Shown here in pieces: positions 1-8,246 of a stretch of 64,000 bases of DNA. A program made the position numbers and the translations under genes. Source of the DNA: Pseudactinotalea terrae (GTDB lineage Bacteria > Actinomycetota > Actinomycetes > Actinomycetales > Beutenbergiaceae); NCBI RefSeq assembly GCF_009733845.1, contig NZ_WNXZ01000001.1, positions 744,001 to 808,000 of the forward strand, written 5' to 3'. The notes under the pieces are model-generated. The model did not search any database and was not told where the DNA came from. It worked only from the letters and a program-made list of their open reading frames with translations. Position 1 is the stretch's first letter. Each line of letters begins with the position of its first letter.

Positions 1-1
1 G

Positions 2-463
2 ATCGTTCCGGGTGGTGCGACCCCCACTCCGGGGACCGTGATCACGCCGAGCACCTCAGCACCGAGCGGCCTCGAACAAGGCCCGGAGAGCGCGGCCGCG
101 ATGCCTGATTCGCGACCCGGGGTTCCCGCTGGCGCCGTCATCCTCAGCGACGAGTGGGGCCCGAGCAGTGGCCATGCCGGGGCGAACGGCGTAGCTGTGC
201 CCTCGACGACCTCCGCTGAGCCGGTGTCGGCGCCGCCGCACAGCCCCGAGCAGGTCCCGGCACCGAGCCCCTTGAACCAGACGTCAGCGCCTGCGCCGAC
301 CCCGGCGCCAGGGTCGTCCGCGCGCACGGTCCACGGCCACGAGGTCGCGGTCGTGGACCCCTTTCACCCGAGCCTTCCGAACAGCTACTGGACGGCCGCC
401 GATCGCGACGCGCGTGCGGCGCACCCGACGACGTTCCACGAGGTCCCTGTCTCACCTGGATGA
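2..463 (+). CDS. C-terminal part of a Pro/Ala-rich protein of unknown function (5' end outside window)
   Basis: The reading frame is open from the first bases of the window and ends at a TGA at 461-463, so this is the 3' part of a longer gene; a GTG at 38 is in frame but need not be the start. The visible ~150 residues are low-complexity (Pro, Ala, Ser, Gly, Thr). They end in a more ordinary stretch containing FHPSLPNSYWTAADRDARAA. No domain is recognised. Pro/Ala-rich segments are common as linkers in secreted or membrane proteins, but that is inference. It precedes a secreted surface protein gene by about 80 bp on the same strand. Confidence 0.5.
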   Translation: MVPGGATPTPGTVITPSTSAPSGLEQGPESAAAMPDSRPGVPAGAVILSDEWGPSSGHAGANGVAVPSTTSAEPVSAPPHSPEQVPAPSPLNQTSAPAPTPAPGSSARTVHGHEVAVVDPFHPSLPNSYWTAADRDARAAHPTTFHEVPVSPG

Positions 464-543
464 GCGGAGCACGCCGCGCCGTGTGCGCGGCACGTGCCCT
501 GGCGCGGATGCGCCAACCCACTCAGACAGGAAAGAGATCACTC

Positions 544-2220
544 ATGCATGCATTCGTTCGGCGCGCGCTGCAAACAGCGCTCGTCGCAGGCGGCCTCTTG
601 GTCGTCGGGGCCGGTGCGGCCCACGCTGCCGAGGATGACACCCTCGGCCTCCTCGGGCTCGATGTCGAGCTCGATCTCCCGCTCAGCGAGGTCACCGAGG
701 CATTGCCCGACGTCGCTGTCGACGTCCCGGTCGACGTCAGCGTGATAGTGGACGACGTGGCACTCGGGCTTCTTGGGGACGCGACGGTGGAGCCTGCTGC
801 GCAGCCGACGGCACCCGCAGCCGCGCCGGCGGCTGAATCCGACGCCGCTGAGCCGGCCACGACCAGCTCGATCGACGTCGACGCCCCGGTCACCGTTCCG
901 ATCACGGTCTCCGACGTCGCCGTCGGCGTGCTCGGCGATGCCGCAGTGCAGTCATCCGAGCCGGAGCCCGCCACCACGACCGCGGCTGACTCACCGGGTG
1001 CCACCTCAACGGCAGACGGGATCGCCGCGGATGTGCCGGTGACCGTTCCGGTGACGGTCTCGGACATCGCTGTCGGGGTGCTCGGCGACCCCTGGGTGGC
1101 CTCGTCCACCTCGACGCCGACCACCGATCCGGCCGAGCCTGCTCCGGCGGGCTCGAGCACCACGGACGGGATCGACGCGGACGCGCCGATCACGATCCCG
1201 GTGACGGTCTCGTGCATCTCCGCCGGCGTCCTGGGTGACGCCAGCGCCGCGTGCACGAGCCCCAGTGGGTCCGCGCCTGCTCCGGCAGGTTCCAGCAGCA
1301 CGGACGGCATCGACGCCGATGCGCCGATCACCGTTCCGGTGACCCTCTCGAACATCGCGGCTGGTGTGCTCGGCGACGCGGCAGTGGAGTCCTCCGAGCC
1401 CGCTCCGGCGCCCGGCGGACCCGCACCTGCGCCGACGGGTTCGAGCACCACCGACGGCGTGGACGCGGACGTCCCGGTGACGATTCCGGTCACTGTCTCG
1501 TGCATCACCGCGGGCGTGCTCGGTGATGCTGCCGCGACGTGCTCGACCACCGGTGCGGCTGCGCCTGCTCCGGCAGGTTCGAGCAGCACGGACGGGGTCG
1601 ACGCCGACCTGCCGGTGACGGTGCCCGTGACCATCACCTGCATCACGGCAGGGATCCTCGGCGATGCCGGTGCCACCTGCCCGGCCCCGGCATCTCCCCC
1701 GAGCCAGGAGTCCTCACCCGAGGAGGTCGACGGTATCGGGCTGGAGATCCCGGTCACGGTCCCGGTCGACCTGTCCTGCCTCTCGCTGGGAATCCTCGGT
1801 GACGCATCCGCCGCGTGCGGCACGGCGGGCGAGCGCGGTGACCCGGGCGACCCCGGTGACCCGGGCGACCCCGGTGACCCGGGCGACCCCGGTGACCCGG
1901 GCGACCCCGGTGACCCGGGCGACCCGGGCGACCCGGGCGACCCCGGTGACCCGGGTGACCCGGGCGACCCCGGAAACCCAGGAACTCCTGGCACCCCCGG
2001 GACCCCGGGTGGACCGGGTGGACCGGGTGGACCCGGTCGGAGCGCGCCGGGCAACGTCCCGTCGCTCGACATCGCGACGCTGAACGTCCCGGCCGACTCC
2101 TCGGAGGACTCGATGCCTCTTCCGGAGACGGGTCAGGGCCTCACCGGCCTGCTGCTCGCCGGCCTGATGACGCTCATCGGCCTCGCGCTGATCCGGGTGC
2201 GTTCGCTGACTCGGGGCTGA
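544..2220 (+). CDS. Secreted LPxTG-anchored surface protein with chaplin-like repeats and collagen-like stalk
   Basis: About 558 residues. The start at 544 is chosen because AGGAAAG at 528-534 is well spaced and the product then begins [17 protein letters not shown]..., a signal peptide ending near AHAA; an upstream in-frame ATG at 460 would bury it. The mature part has eight repeats of the form DGIDAD[20 protein letters not shown], joined by Pro/Ala/Ser/Thr linkers. Repeats 4, 6, 7 and 8 carry a Cys pair with 12 residues between ([14 protein letters not shown]). A Gly-Asp-Pro triplet run follows, then [14 protein letters not shown]. The C-terminus is a sortase signal: LPETG, a hydrophobic segment, then R/RSLTRG. 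Expected to be covalently wall-anchored. The repeats resemble the VPVxV...VxGLL pattern of streptomycete chaplins, but the match is by eye only. The function could be adhesion or surface coating (inference). Confidence 0.8.
   Translation: MHAFVRRALQTALVAGGLLVVGAGAAHAAEDDTLGLLGLDVELDLPLSEVTEALPDVAVDVPVDVSVIVDDVALGLLGDATVEPAAQPTAPAAAPAAESDAAEPATTSSIDVDAPVTVPITVSDVAVGVLGDAAVQSSEPEPATTTAADSPGATSTADGIAADVPVTVPVTVSDIAVGVLGDPWVASSTSTPTTDPAEPAPAGSSTTDGIDADAPITIPVTVSCISAGVLGDASAACTSPSGSAPAPAGSSSTDGIDADAPITVPVTLSNIAAGVLGDAAVESSEPAPAPGGPAPAPTGSSTTDGVDADVPVTIPVTVSCITAGVLGDAAATCSTTGAAAPAPAGSSSTDGVDADLPVTVPVTITCITAGILGDAGATCPAPASPPSQESSPEEVDGIGLEIPVTVPVDLSCLSLGILGDASAACGTAGERGDPGDPGDPGDPGDPGDPGDPGDPGDPGDPGDPGDPGDPGDPGDPGNPGTPGTPGTPGGPGGPGGPGRSAPGNVPSLDIATLNVPADSSEDSMPLPETGQGLTGLLLAGLMTLIGLALIRVRSLTRG
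1837..1971 (+). repeat. Tandem repeat encoding about 15 Gly-Asp-Pro triplets
   Basis: Fifteen 9-bp units alternate mainly between GGTGACCCG and GGCGACCCC, making a near-perfect 18-bp higher-order repeat inside the surface-protein gene. The product is a collagen-like (GDP)n run. Such tracts commonly change length by slippage, so the stalk length may vary between strains (inference). Confidence 0.9.
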
Positions 2221-2228
2221 CGCTCGCC

Positions 2229-2269
2229 GGGAGCGGCGCCGTGCACGTAGGGGGCAGGGCGCCGCTCCC
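2229..2269. terminator. Terminator-like hairpin between convergent genes
   Basis: Perfect 12-bp inverted repeat: GGGAGCGGCGCC at 2229-2240 and GGCGCCGCTCCC at 2258-2269, with a 17-nt loop. It lies 8 bp after the surface-protein stop and before the stop of the opposing gene, so it may serve both. There is no clear U tract, as is frequent in high-GC actinobacteria. Confidence 0.6.
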
Positions 2270-2325
2270 GCCTGCCGAAACCGTCACGGGGATCACGTGC
2301 CCTGGGCACCCGCTCCCGCGCTCGC

Positions 2326-3195
2326 TCACTCCGTCACGTGCCGTGCGCCCGCCTGGGGGATCGTCGCCCACCGGATGGTCGACACGACCGCACCGCCGAG
2401 CGCCCTCCCCGCAGTTCGCTCGAAGCCGAGGCGCGGTGCGCTCAGCCCGAGCTCGCTCCGCATCCACGGCGGCAGCAGCGCGATCGCGGCGCTCGTCAAC
2501 GCACGGTAGGCGGGCCGTACCGGTGCCGGGAGGTCGGGGCGGTTCATGAGCACCTCGACCGCTTCGTGAGCGGCGGTGGTACCGCGCAGCTCGGCGCGGT
2601 AACCCGCCAGCACCTGCCGGAGCTGCGTCTCGCTGGTCGGTGGGTCGAGCACGCCGAGCCTGCGGGCGACCACCGCGGTCTGCGCCAGGTACTCGTCACG
2701 GTCCGCAGCACTCAGCGGTCGTCGGCCGTAGACGCGGTGTGCCAGCAGGAAGCTCTCGACCTCGGCCACGTGTACCCAGGCGAGCAGGTGCGGGTCCGAG
2801 ACCCGGTACGGCACGCCGTCGTCGGTGACCCCGCTCAAGCGCTCGTGGATCGTGCGCACGGCGGTGACCGCCTGCTCGGCGTGCCTCGCGGCACCGAACG
2901 TGGTGACCGCGAGGAAGGTGCTCGTGCGGGCCAGCCGGCCCCAGATGTCGCTGCGAAAGCCGGAGTGCTCCGAGACGGCGGCCATCGCCACCGGGTGCAT
3001 GCTCTGCACGAGCAACGCCCGGATCCCACCCACGTACATCGAGTGGTCGCCGTGAACCCGGGTGATGGGCGACCCGTCGGGGAACCAGCGCGGCCCTGGT
3101 GTCAGATGGATGCGGTCGCGCTGCCTGGGACCGTCGGCGCCCGCCACCCGCTCGAAGATCGCATCGCCGAGCCGCTGCCTCAGAGGGGCGAGCAT
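2326..3195 (-). CDS. Oxygenase MpaB family (DUF2236) protein
   Basis: About 289 residues. The start at 3195 (MLAPLRQRLGDAIFERVAG) is taken because the frame upstream of it is the shadow of rpe; the ATG follows the rpe stop after one base, suggesting translational coupling. The DUF2236 signature is visible: RVHGDHSMYVGGIRALLVQS with MHPVAMAAV right after, then ARTSTFLAVTTFG, and later YRVSDPHLLAWVHVAEVESF. MpaB-type proteins include a haem-dependent oxygenase (latex-clearing protein) and fungal MpaB. Most bacterial members have no known substrate. The conserved histidines would be metal or haem ligands (family knowledge). No signal peptide is seen. Confidence 0.8.
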   Translation of the reverse strand: MLAPLRQRLGDAIFERVAGADGPRQRDRIHLTPGPRWFPDGSPITRVHGDHSMYVGGIRALLVQSMHPVAMAAVSEHSGFRSDIWGRLARTSTFLAVTTFGAARHAEQAVTAVRTIHERLSGVTDDGVPYRVSDPHLLAWVHVAEVESFLLAHRVYGRRPLSAADRDEYLAQTAVVARRLGVLDPPTSETQLRQVLAGYRAELRGTTAAHEAVEVLMNRPDLPAPVRPAYRALTSAAIALLPPWMRSELGLSAPRLGFERTAGRALGGAVVSTIRWATIPQAGARHVTE

Positions 3196-3196
3196 C

Positions 3197-3871
3197 TCAC
3201 TCAGCCCAGGACGCCGTCGCCAGGTCCCGCAGCGCGACGATCTCGGCGGCGGGGTCCTCGGCCCGGTAGACGGCGGACCCGGCCACGAAGACGTTGGCGC
3301 CGGCGCGCGCGGCTCGCCCCACGGTCGCGCGGGACACCCCGCCGTCGACCTGGATCCAGATATCAGCACCGAGCGCGTCGATCGCGGCTCGGGTGCGCTC
3401 GATCTTGGGAAGCACGCCGTCGATGAACGACTGCCCACCGAAGCCCGGTTCCACGGTCATCACCAGCACCATGTCGAGCTCGGGAAGCAGATCGAGGAAC
3501 GGCTCCACAGCGGTGGCCGGACGCAGCGCGACCGCCGCTCGGGCACCCTTGGCCCGCAGCTCGCGCGCGAGCTTGACCGGTGCTCGAGACGCCTCGGCGT
3601 GGAAGGTCACCGACGCCGCGCCCGCCTCGGCGTAGGCAGGCGCCCAGGTATCGGGATCCTCGATCATCAGGTGCACGTCAGCACGCATCGAGGTGTGCTC
3701 CAGAAGGCTCTCGACCACCGGCAGCCCGAACGTCAGGTTCGGCACGAAGTGGTTGTCCATGATGTCGAGATGCACGAGGTCGGCAGAAGCGATCCGCTCG
3801 ACCTCGGAGGCCAGTCGGGACAGGTCGGAGTCGAGGACACTCGGCGAGATCAGGATGGGCGGCGTGGGCAC
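3197..3871 (-). CDS. rpe: Ribulose-phosphate 3-epimerase
   Basis: 224 residues, GTG start. Interconverts ribulose 5-phosphate and xylulose 5-phosphate in the pentose phosphate pathway; cytosolic TIM barrel. Visible family motifs are [13 protein letters not shown] at the N-terminus, [18 protein letters not shown] (metal-binding His and Asp), [24 protein letters not shown] and [10 protein letters not shown]. Length is typical for the family. It lies 14 bp downstream of rsmB and is followed at once by the MpaB-like gene. The order fmt-rsmB-rpe is common in actinobacteria. Confidence 0.96.
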   Translation of the reverse strand: MPTPPILISPSVLDSDLSRLASEVERIASADLVHLDIMDNHFVPNLTFGLPVVESLLEHTSMRADVHLMIEDPDTWAPAYAEAGAASVTFHAEASRAPVKLARELRAKGARAAVALRPATAVEPFLDLLPELDMVLVMTVEPGFGGQSFIDGVLPKIERTRAAIDALGADIWIQVDGGVSRATVGRAARAGANVFVAGSAVYRAEDPAAEIVALRDLATASWAE

Positions 3872-3885
3872 GTCTGGAGCCTACG

Positions 3886-5388
3886 TCAGGCTGTCCGGCG
3901 CAGGAGAGCGAGAAACATGGCGTCGGTGCCGTGCCGGTGCGGCCACAGCTGCACGAACGGCCCCTGCTGGTCCGGGACAGCCACCAGCGCGATCTCGTTC
4001 ATGACCTCGGTGGCGTCGAGCAGCTCGACCGGCGCCTTCTTCACGACGTCCTCGACCACGAGGCGCGTCTCAGCCAGGTGCGGCGAGCACGTGACGTACC
4101 CCACCACGCCCCCGGGGCGCGTTGCGGCGATCGCCGACCGCAACAGGTCCCGCTGCAGCGGACCGAGCGTGACGAGGTCGGAGGGCTGGCGCCGCCAGCG
4201 AGCCTCCGGTCGGCGACGGAGCGCACCGAGTCCGGTGCAGGGCGCGTCCACGAGAACCCGGTCGAACGTGTCCGGCTCGAGCTCGCCCAGCTCGCGGCCG
4301 TCGCCGACACGCACCTCGACGGAGACGGCCTTGCTCGCAGCGGCGACAGCCTGCTCGACCAACCGTGCGCGATGGGGCGAGACCTCGTTGGCGACCAGGA
4401 CGCCGCCCGGCGCCCGGTCACCCAGCAGAGCGGCCAGCAGGGCGGCCTTGCCGCCCGGACCGGCGCACAGATCCAGCCAACGCTGGTCGGTGCCCTCGAG
4501 CGGAGCGCCGGCGAGAGCGAGCGCGACGAGCTGGCTGCCCTCGTCCTGCACGCCGACACGAGCGCTGCGAACCGAGGCGAGGGAGCCCGGATCGCCGCCG
4601 GCCAGCACGCGTGCCGTCGGGGCGTACGGGGCGGGCGTGGCGTCGTCGGGCACGTCGCCCTCCTCCGCCAGTCCCGGGCGGACGGCGATCGTGACGGCGG
4701 GAGGTGTGTTGTCGGCCTCCAGCAGCTCAGCCAGGTCCCCCACGCCGAGCTCGGTCATGGCGAGCGACTGACGGAACGCTCGCACCACCCACGCGGGATG
4801 CGACCCGGCGATCGCCAGGCGCTCGGTGGCGTCCGCCGTCGTCGTCTCGAGCTCGCCGAGCCAGCCTGCCAGGTCGCGCTCACCGACGCGGCGGAGCACA
4901 GCGTTGACGAGCTGGCTCGGGCCGGTGCCGCAGACCGACCGTGCCAGTCCCACGGTCTCGGACACCGCTGCGTGGTCCGGCACACGCATCCCGAGGAGCT
5001 GATGAGCACCGAGGCGCAGCACATCCAGCAACGGGGCATCCAGACCCTCGGGGTCCCGGTTGCCCGCAAGGGCGATGATCGCGTCGTAGCGGCCCTGCAG
5101 GCGCAGGGTTCCGTAGGTCAGCTCGGTGGCGAAGGCCGCGTCGCGGCCACGGATGCCACGCTCGCTGAGCATCGGCGGGAGCACGAGGTTGGCGTAGGAG
5201 TCGGACTCGGAGACCGCGCGAAGCGTGTCGAAGGCCGCCCGGCGCGCGGGGTCTGCTCCGCGTGCCCGCTCGCTCGGTCGGCTCTGGGAGCGCAGCCGGT
5301 CGTCGCGGCGAGGACCACGGTCGTCACGGCGGCGACCCCGCTCGTCGCGGCGGGGCCCGCGGGACCCGCCCTGGCGGTGCTCAGGCAT
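3886..5388 (-). CDS. rsmB: 16S rRNA (cytosine(967)-C(5))-methyltransferase RsmB-like
   Basis: About 500 residues from ATG 5388, which overlaps the end of fmt by 8 bp. The first ~50 residues are a very basic Arg/Asp/Gly-rich tail ([20 protein letters not shown]), probably an RNA-binding extension. A NusB-like RNA-binding domain follows (AFDTLRAVSESDSYANLVLP...). Then comes the SAM-dependent methyltransferase domain: LDLCAGPGGKAALLAALL (SAM loop), VDAPCTGLGALRRRPEARW and YVTCSPHLAETR with the two catalytic cysteines of the m5C family. Modifies ribosomal RNA in the small subunit. A longer upstream frame exists but is the fmt shadow. Confidence 0.93.
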   Translation of the reverse strand: MPEHRQGGSRGPRRDERGRRRDDRGPRRDDRLRSQSRPSERARGADPARRAAFDTLRAVSESDSYANLVLPPMLSERGIRGRDAAFATELTYGTLRLQGRYDAIIALAGNRDPEGLDAPLLDVLRLGAHQLLGMRVPDHAAVSETVGLARSVCGTGPSQLVNAVLRRVGERDLAGWLGELETTTADATERLAIAGSHPAWVVRAFRQSLAMTELGVGDLAELLEADNTPPAVTIAVRPGLAEEGDVPDDATPAPYAPTARVLAGGDPGSLASVRSARVGVQDEGSQLVALALAGAPLEGTDQRWLDLCAGPGGKAALLAALLGDRAPGGVLVANEVSPHRARLVEQAVAAASKAVSVEVRVGDGRELGELEPDTFDRVLVDAPCTGLGALRRRPEARWRRQPSDLVTLGPLQRDLLRSAIAATRPGGVVGYVTCSPHLAETRLVVEDVVKKAPVELLDATEVMNEIALVAVPDQQGPFVQLWPHRHGTDAMFLALLRRTA

Positions 5389-6331
5389 CGGTGGCCTCCT
5401 GGCCGGTGTCGAAGGTCCAGCTCGGATCGGGTCGAGCGCCCCTGGCCCAGGCGCCCGCGTCCATCCAGGGCTTGCCGGGCGGTGCGATCTCGCCGAGCCG
5501 CACCGGCGCGGACCCGGTGCCGACGAGAACGCCGCTCGGGTCGACCCGCACCGTACCCGGGGGGATGAAGATCCGCAGCATCGTCGGCGTGACCGGGCCG
5601 ATCTTGAAGCGGATGCCCGCACGCGTGGTCCAGGCACCGGGCGCCGGCGTGAGGCCCCGGATCCTGCGGTCGACCACGTGCGCGGGTAGCGTCCAGTCGA
5701 TCTCGGCATCGGCCGAGACCAGCTGGGGCGCGAGCGAGATACCGTCGCTCGGCTGGGGCCGTGGCTGCGCACTGCCGTCGGCGATGGCGTCGATCGTTCC
5801 GACGAGCAGCGGTGCGGCGGCGCTCGCGAGCCGCTCCAGGAGCGTCCCGGCGGTGTCGGTGGGCCGGATGCTCTCGGTCATCGTGCCGAGCACCGGGCCG
5901 GTGTCCAGACCGGCCTCGATCGCGAACGTCGAGGCACCTGTGATCTGGTCGCCGGCCATCAGGGCGTGCTGCACGGGAGCGGCGCCACGCCAGGCGGGAA
6001 GCAGTGAGAAGTGCAGGTTGATCCATCCACGCCCGGGCAGCGACAGCGCCGGCTCGCGAAGCAGTGCGCCGTAGGCCACGACCGCTGCGACCTCGAAGCG
6101 GAGCTCGCGCAGCTCGGCCATCGTCTGATCCTGGTGCGGACGGTTCGATGTGATGACCGGCAGACCGGCCTCCTCCGCGCGCTGCTGCACGGGACTGGGC
6201 GTCAGCACCCGCTTGCGGCCCACAGGGGCGGGCGGTCGCGTGAGCACCCCGACCACCTCGTGGTCGGAGGCCAGCAGCGCCTCGAGGGCGGGGACGGCGA
6301 CAGCGGGGGTACCCGCGAACAGCACACGCAC
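5381..6331 (-). CDS. fmt: Methionyl-tRNA formyltransferase
   Basis: About 316 residues from GTG 6331, giving the usual start VRVLFAGTPAVAVPALEALL; upstream in-frame starts would overlap the HAD gene. Formylates Met-tRNAi using 10-formyl-tetrahydrofolate before translation initiation. The catalytic region INLHFSLLPAWRGAAPVQHA contains the Asn-x-His and SLLPxxRGAAP signatures, and GLDTGPV holds the catalytic Asp. A C-terminal OB-like domain follows (GLTPAPGAWTTRAG...). Ends within the start of rsmB, so fmt-rsmB-rpe is probably one transcript. Confidence 0.96.
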   Translation of the reverse strand: MRVLFAGTPAVAVPALEALLASDHEVVGVLTRPPAPVGRKRVLTPSPVQQRAEEAGLPVITSNRPHQDQTMAELRELRFEVAAVVAYGALLREPALSLPGRGWINLHFSLLPAWRGAAPVQHALMAGDQITGASTFAIEAGLDTGPVLGTMTESIRPTDTAGTLLERLASAAAPLLVGTIDAIADGSAQPRPQPSDGISLAPQLVSADAEIDWTLPAHVVDRRIRGLTPAPGAWTTRAGIRFKIGPVTPTMLRIFIPPGTVRVDPSGVLVGTGSAPVRLGEIAPPGKPWMDAGAWARGARPDPSWTFDTGQEATDA

Positions 6332-6341
6332 GTCGAGCAGT

Positions 6342-7004
6342 CTAGGAACCTGCAGCGATCTCGACTCCGTGAGCACGCAGAGCGCTCCGCAGACCGTCCG
6401 CCCCCGCGAACAGGTGGACCTGCAGTCCGAGCGACCGCGCTGCTTCGATGTTGGCGGGTGAGTCGTCGGTGAAGAAGGTCTCCGCAGGTGTCAGGTCGTA
6501 GCGCTGGACGAGCAGCTCGAAGATCGCGGGGTCGGGCTTGGCCAGACCCTCCCGACCCGAGACCAGCACGTCCTCCAGCAACGAGATGGCAGGTGCTGCC
6601 ACCGGCGCGTGATGAAACGTCTCGGCCGACCAGTTGGTCAGCCCGAGGAGTCGGAGCCCGAGATCGGCGATCTCGGAGACGATCTCGGCGCTGCCCGGCA
6701 CCGGGCCGGTGAGCGAGTCAGGTATCGCGTTCCAGTACGCGTCGAGCGTCGCCACGTGGTGCGGCGCCCGCTTCGCGAGCTCGGTGCGCGCCTCGGTGTA
6801 CGGCCTGCCGGCGTCCAGGGAGTGGTTGAGCGTCGCGAAGGCGGACTCCACGAGAAAGGCCTCGATCTCCTCCTCGGTGAGATCACGCGCCCAGATCCGG
6901 CGCGGGTCCCACCCGACCAGCACCTGCCCGAGGTCGAAGACGACGGTGGTGATCGTGGGACTTGTCTCGGTGCTCTGCGCTGTCACACCGCTACCCCACC
7001 ACAT
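6342..7004 (-). CDS. HAD-superfamily hydrolase (subfamily IA, YihX-like)
   Basis: 220 residues, ATG start at 7004, 9 bp after the LacI-family stop and 10 bp before fmt. Motif I is VFDLGQVLVGWDP; the second Asp of the usual DxD is replaced by Gly, which is also seen in the YihX-like branch (DLGNV). Motif II is LTNWSAE, motif III GLAKPDPAIFELL, and motif IV FTDDSPANIEAARSLGLQ. It would be a small-molecule phosphatase of unknown substrate; YihX of E. coli acts on alpha-glucose 1-phosphate, but the substrate cannot be assigned here. An internal start would remove the first ~20 residues. Confidence 0.88.
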   Translation of the reverse strand: MWWGSGVTAQSTETSPTITTVVFDLGQVLVGWDPRRIWARDLTEEEIEAFLVESAFATLNHSLDAGRPYTEARTELAKRAPHHVATLDAYWNAIPDSLTGPVPGSAEIVSEIADLGLRLLGLTNWSAETFHHAPVAAPAISLLEDVLVSGREGLAKPDPAIFELLVQRYDLTPAETFFTDDSPANIEAARSLGLQVHLFAGADGLRSALRAHGVEIAAGS

Positions 7005-7013
7005 CGGAGCCGT

Positions 7014-8036
7014 TCAGGCTGCAGGCGGCGCCGTGCTCTCTCGGACGACCAGCGAGGTGGCCAGGTCCACGCGTCGCAGCGGCGGCTCCTGCCCGCGCGC
7101 CAGCGCGACGAGCATCTGCGTGGCGGTTCGAGACATCGCGCGCAGCGGCTGCTCGATGGTCGTGATGCCGAGCCACTCGGTCAGCGGCACGTTGTCGTAG
7201 CCGACCACCGACAGATCCCCCGGGATGCTGAGGTTGAGCTCGCGGGCGGCGCGATAGACGCCCAGCGCCTGGATGTCCGAGCCCGCGAAGATCGCTGTCG
7301 GGCGGTCGGGCTGGCCGAGCAGGTCGAGGCCGTGCACGTAGCCGAGGTTGGCGTCGAAGTTGCCCCATCGCACCAGGTCGGGGTCGAACGGTACGTCGGC
7401 CTCCGCGTGCGCGGAGCGATAGCCGTCCACGCGCGCACGGGAGCAGAGCACGTCGTCGGGTCCAGAGATCATGCCGATCCTTCGGTGCCCGAGCTCCAGC
7501 AGGTGCTGCGTCGCCGCCAGCCCGCCGTTCCAGTTGTTCGAGCCGACCGTGGGGACATCCTTCGGCGGCTCGCCCTCGGTATCGATGACGACGAACGGGA
7601 TGGAGCGCGACTCCAGCTGGTGCCGCTGCGCCGCGCTGAGGCTCGACATGACCAGCAGCACCCCGAGCGGCCGCCGGGCGAGAACGGCGTCGAGCCATTC
7701 CTGCTCGGGGTGGTGCTTGCCACCCAGCTCGGTCAGAACGACGCCGACCCCGAGCTCGGACGCCGCGCGCTCCACGCCCCGGATGATCTCCAGGCCCCAC
7801 TCGTTGCCGAGCTCGTGGAAGCAGAGATCGATGAGCGGCGGTCCGGTGCGTGCAGGTCCGCGGGTGCGGCGGCGGTAGCTGTGCCGCGCGAGCACCGACT
7901 CGACCCGCTCGCGTGTGGCGGCGGAGACGTCGGCACGTCCGTTGAGCACCTTGGACACGGTGGGCACCGAGACGCCCGCCTCCTCCGCGATGACGCCGAT
8001 CGTCGCCCGCACCGGAACGGCGGCTTTCTCCGCCAT
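7014..8036 (-). CDS. LacI-family transcriptional regulator of the adjacent glycoside locus
   Basis: About 340 residues from ATG 8036, preferred because GGAG sits 5 bp upstream and the product starts MAEKAAVPVRATIGVIAEEA; earlier in-frame starts at 8054 and 8105 lack this. An N-terminal helix-turn-helix with hinge (IGVIAEEAGVSVPTVSKVLNG, then ADVSAATRERV) is followed by a periplasmic-binding-like effector domain (VLLVMSSLSAAQRHQLE, GHRRIGMISGP, AIFAGSDIQALGVYRAARE, LSVVGYDNVPLTEWLGITTIEQP). Divergently transcribed from the GH3-ABC-GH42 operon, so it most likely represses it and responds to a sugar (inference). The 24-bp dyad at 8176-8199 is a candidate operator. Confidence 0.92.
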   Translation of the reverse strand: MAEKAAVPVRATIGVIAEEAGVSVPTVSKVLNGRADVSAATRERVESVLARHSYRRRTRGPARTGPPLIDLCFHELGNEWGLEIIRGVERAASELGVGVVLTELGGKHHPEQEWLDAVLARRPLGVLLVMSSLSAAQRHQLESRSIPFVVIDTEGEPPKDVPTVGSNNWNGGLAATQHLLELGHRRIGMISGPDDVLCSRARVDGYRSAHAEADVPFDPDLVRWGNFDANLGYVHGLDLLGQPDRPTAIFAGSDIQALGVYRAARELNLSIPGDLSVVGYDNVPLTEWLGITTIEQPLRAMSRTATQMLVALARGQEPPLRRVDLATSLVVRESTAPPAA

Positions 8037-8086
8037 CGCAACTCCATCCCACATCGGCGATCGCTCGCCGTCGCAACTTTCGGAGC

Positions 8087-8116
8087 AGGCTAGCACCGTG
8101 CTCACGTGCCCGTCAG
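8087..8116 (-). promoter_or_regulatory. Possible promoter of the LacI-family gene
   Basis: On the minus strand CTGACG (8116-8111) and TAGCCT (8092-8087) are separated by 18 bp and would start transcription roughly 40 bp before the chosen ATG. The boxes are weak matches to sigma-70-type sites. Confidence 0.3.
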
Positions 8117-8129
8117 TGCGTCACGCTCT

Positions 8130-8159
8130 CGATTCCGACGCTTGACGTCGCTCGAATCG
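8130..8159. promoter_or_regulatory. Nested inverted repeat overlapping the -35 region of the glycoside operon
   Basis: CGATTC at 8130-8135 pairs with GAATCG at 8154-8159, and inside it CGACG (8136-8140) pairs with CGTCG (8146-8150). The inner arm covers the TTGACG box at 8142-8147. It could be a second regulator site. Confidence 0.35.
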
Positions 8160-8170
8160 TTGGCTACCTT
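8142..8170 (+). promoter_or_regulatory. Promoter of the glycoside-utilisation operon
   Basis: TTGACG at 8142-8147 and TACCTT at 8165-8170 with exactly 17 bp between them. This is the best promoter match in the window. The predicted start site is near 8177, about 70 bp before the GH3 ATG, and falls in the dyad at 8176-8199. Confidence 0.6.
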
Positions 8171-8175
8171 CGCTC

Positions 8176-8199
8176 ACTATCGGCCCGACGGTCGATAGT
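8176..8199. promoter_or_regulatory. Candidate operator (24-bp dyad at the predicted transcription start)
   Basis: ACTATCG (8176-8182) and its exact complement CGATAGT (8193-8199) flank a 10-bp spacer. The site starts at the predicted +1 of the GH3 promoter, a position where a bound LacI-type repressor would block transcription. It is wider than the classic LacI-family core, so another regulator is possible. Confidence 0.5.
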
Positions 8200-8246
8200 T
8201 GCGATCCAGTTGGCACGCGGGCGTGTCACCACGACGAAGGAGTCTG

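Noticed and set aside
1837-1971. Regular short repeats suggestive of a CRISPR array
   Set aside because: The repeats are 9/18 bp, contiguous, without spacers, and encode Gly-Asp-Pro in frame.
522-2072. Long minus-strand frame opposite the surface protein
   Set aside because: It mirrors the repeat and collagen codons (GSPGSPGSP). The + strand frame has a signal peptide and sortase motif, so it is the real one.
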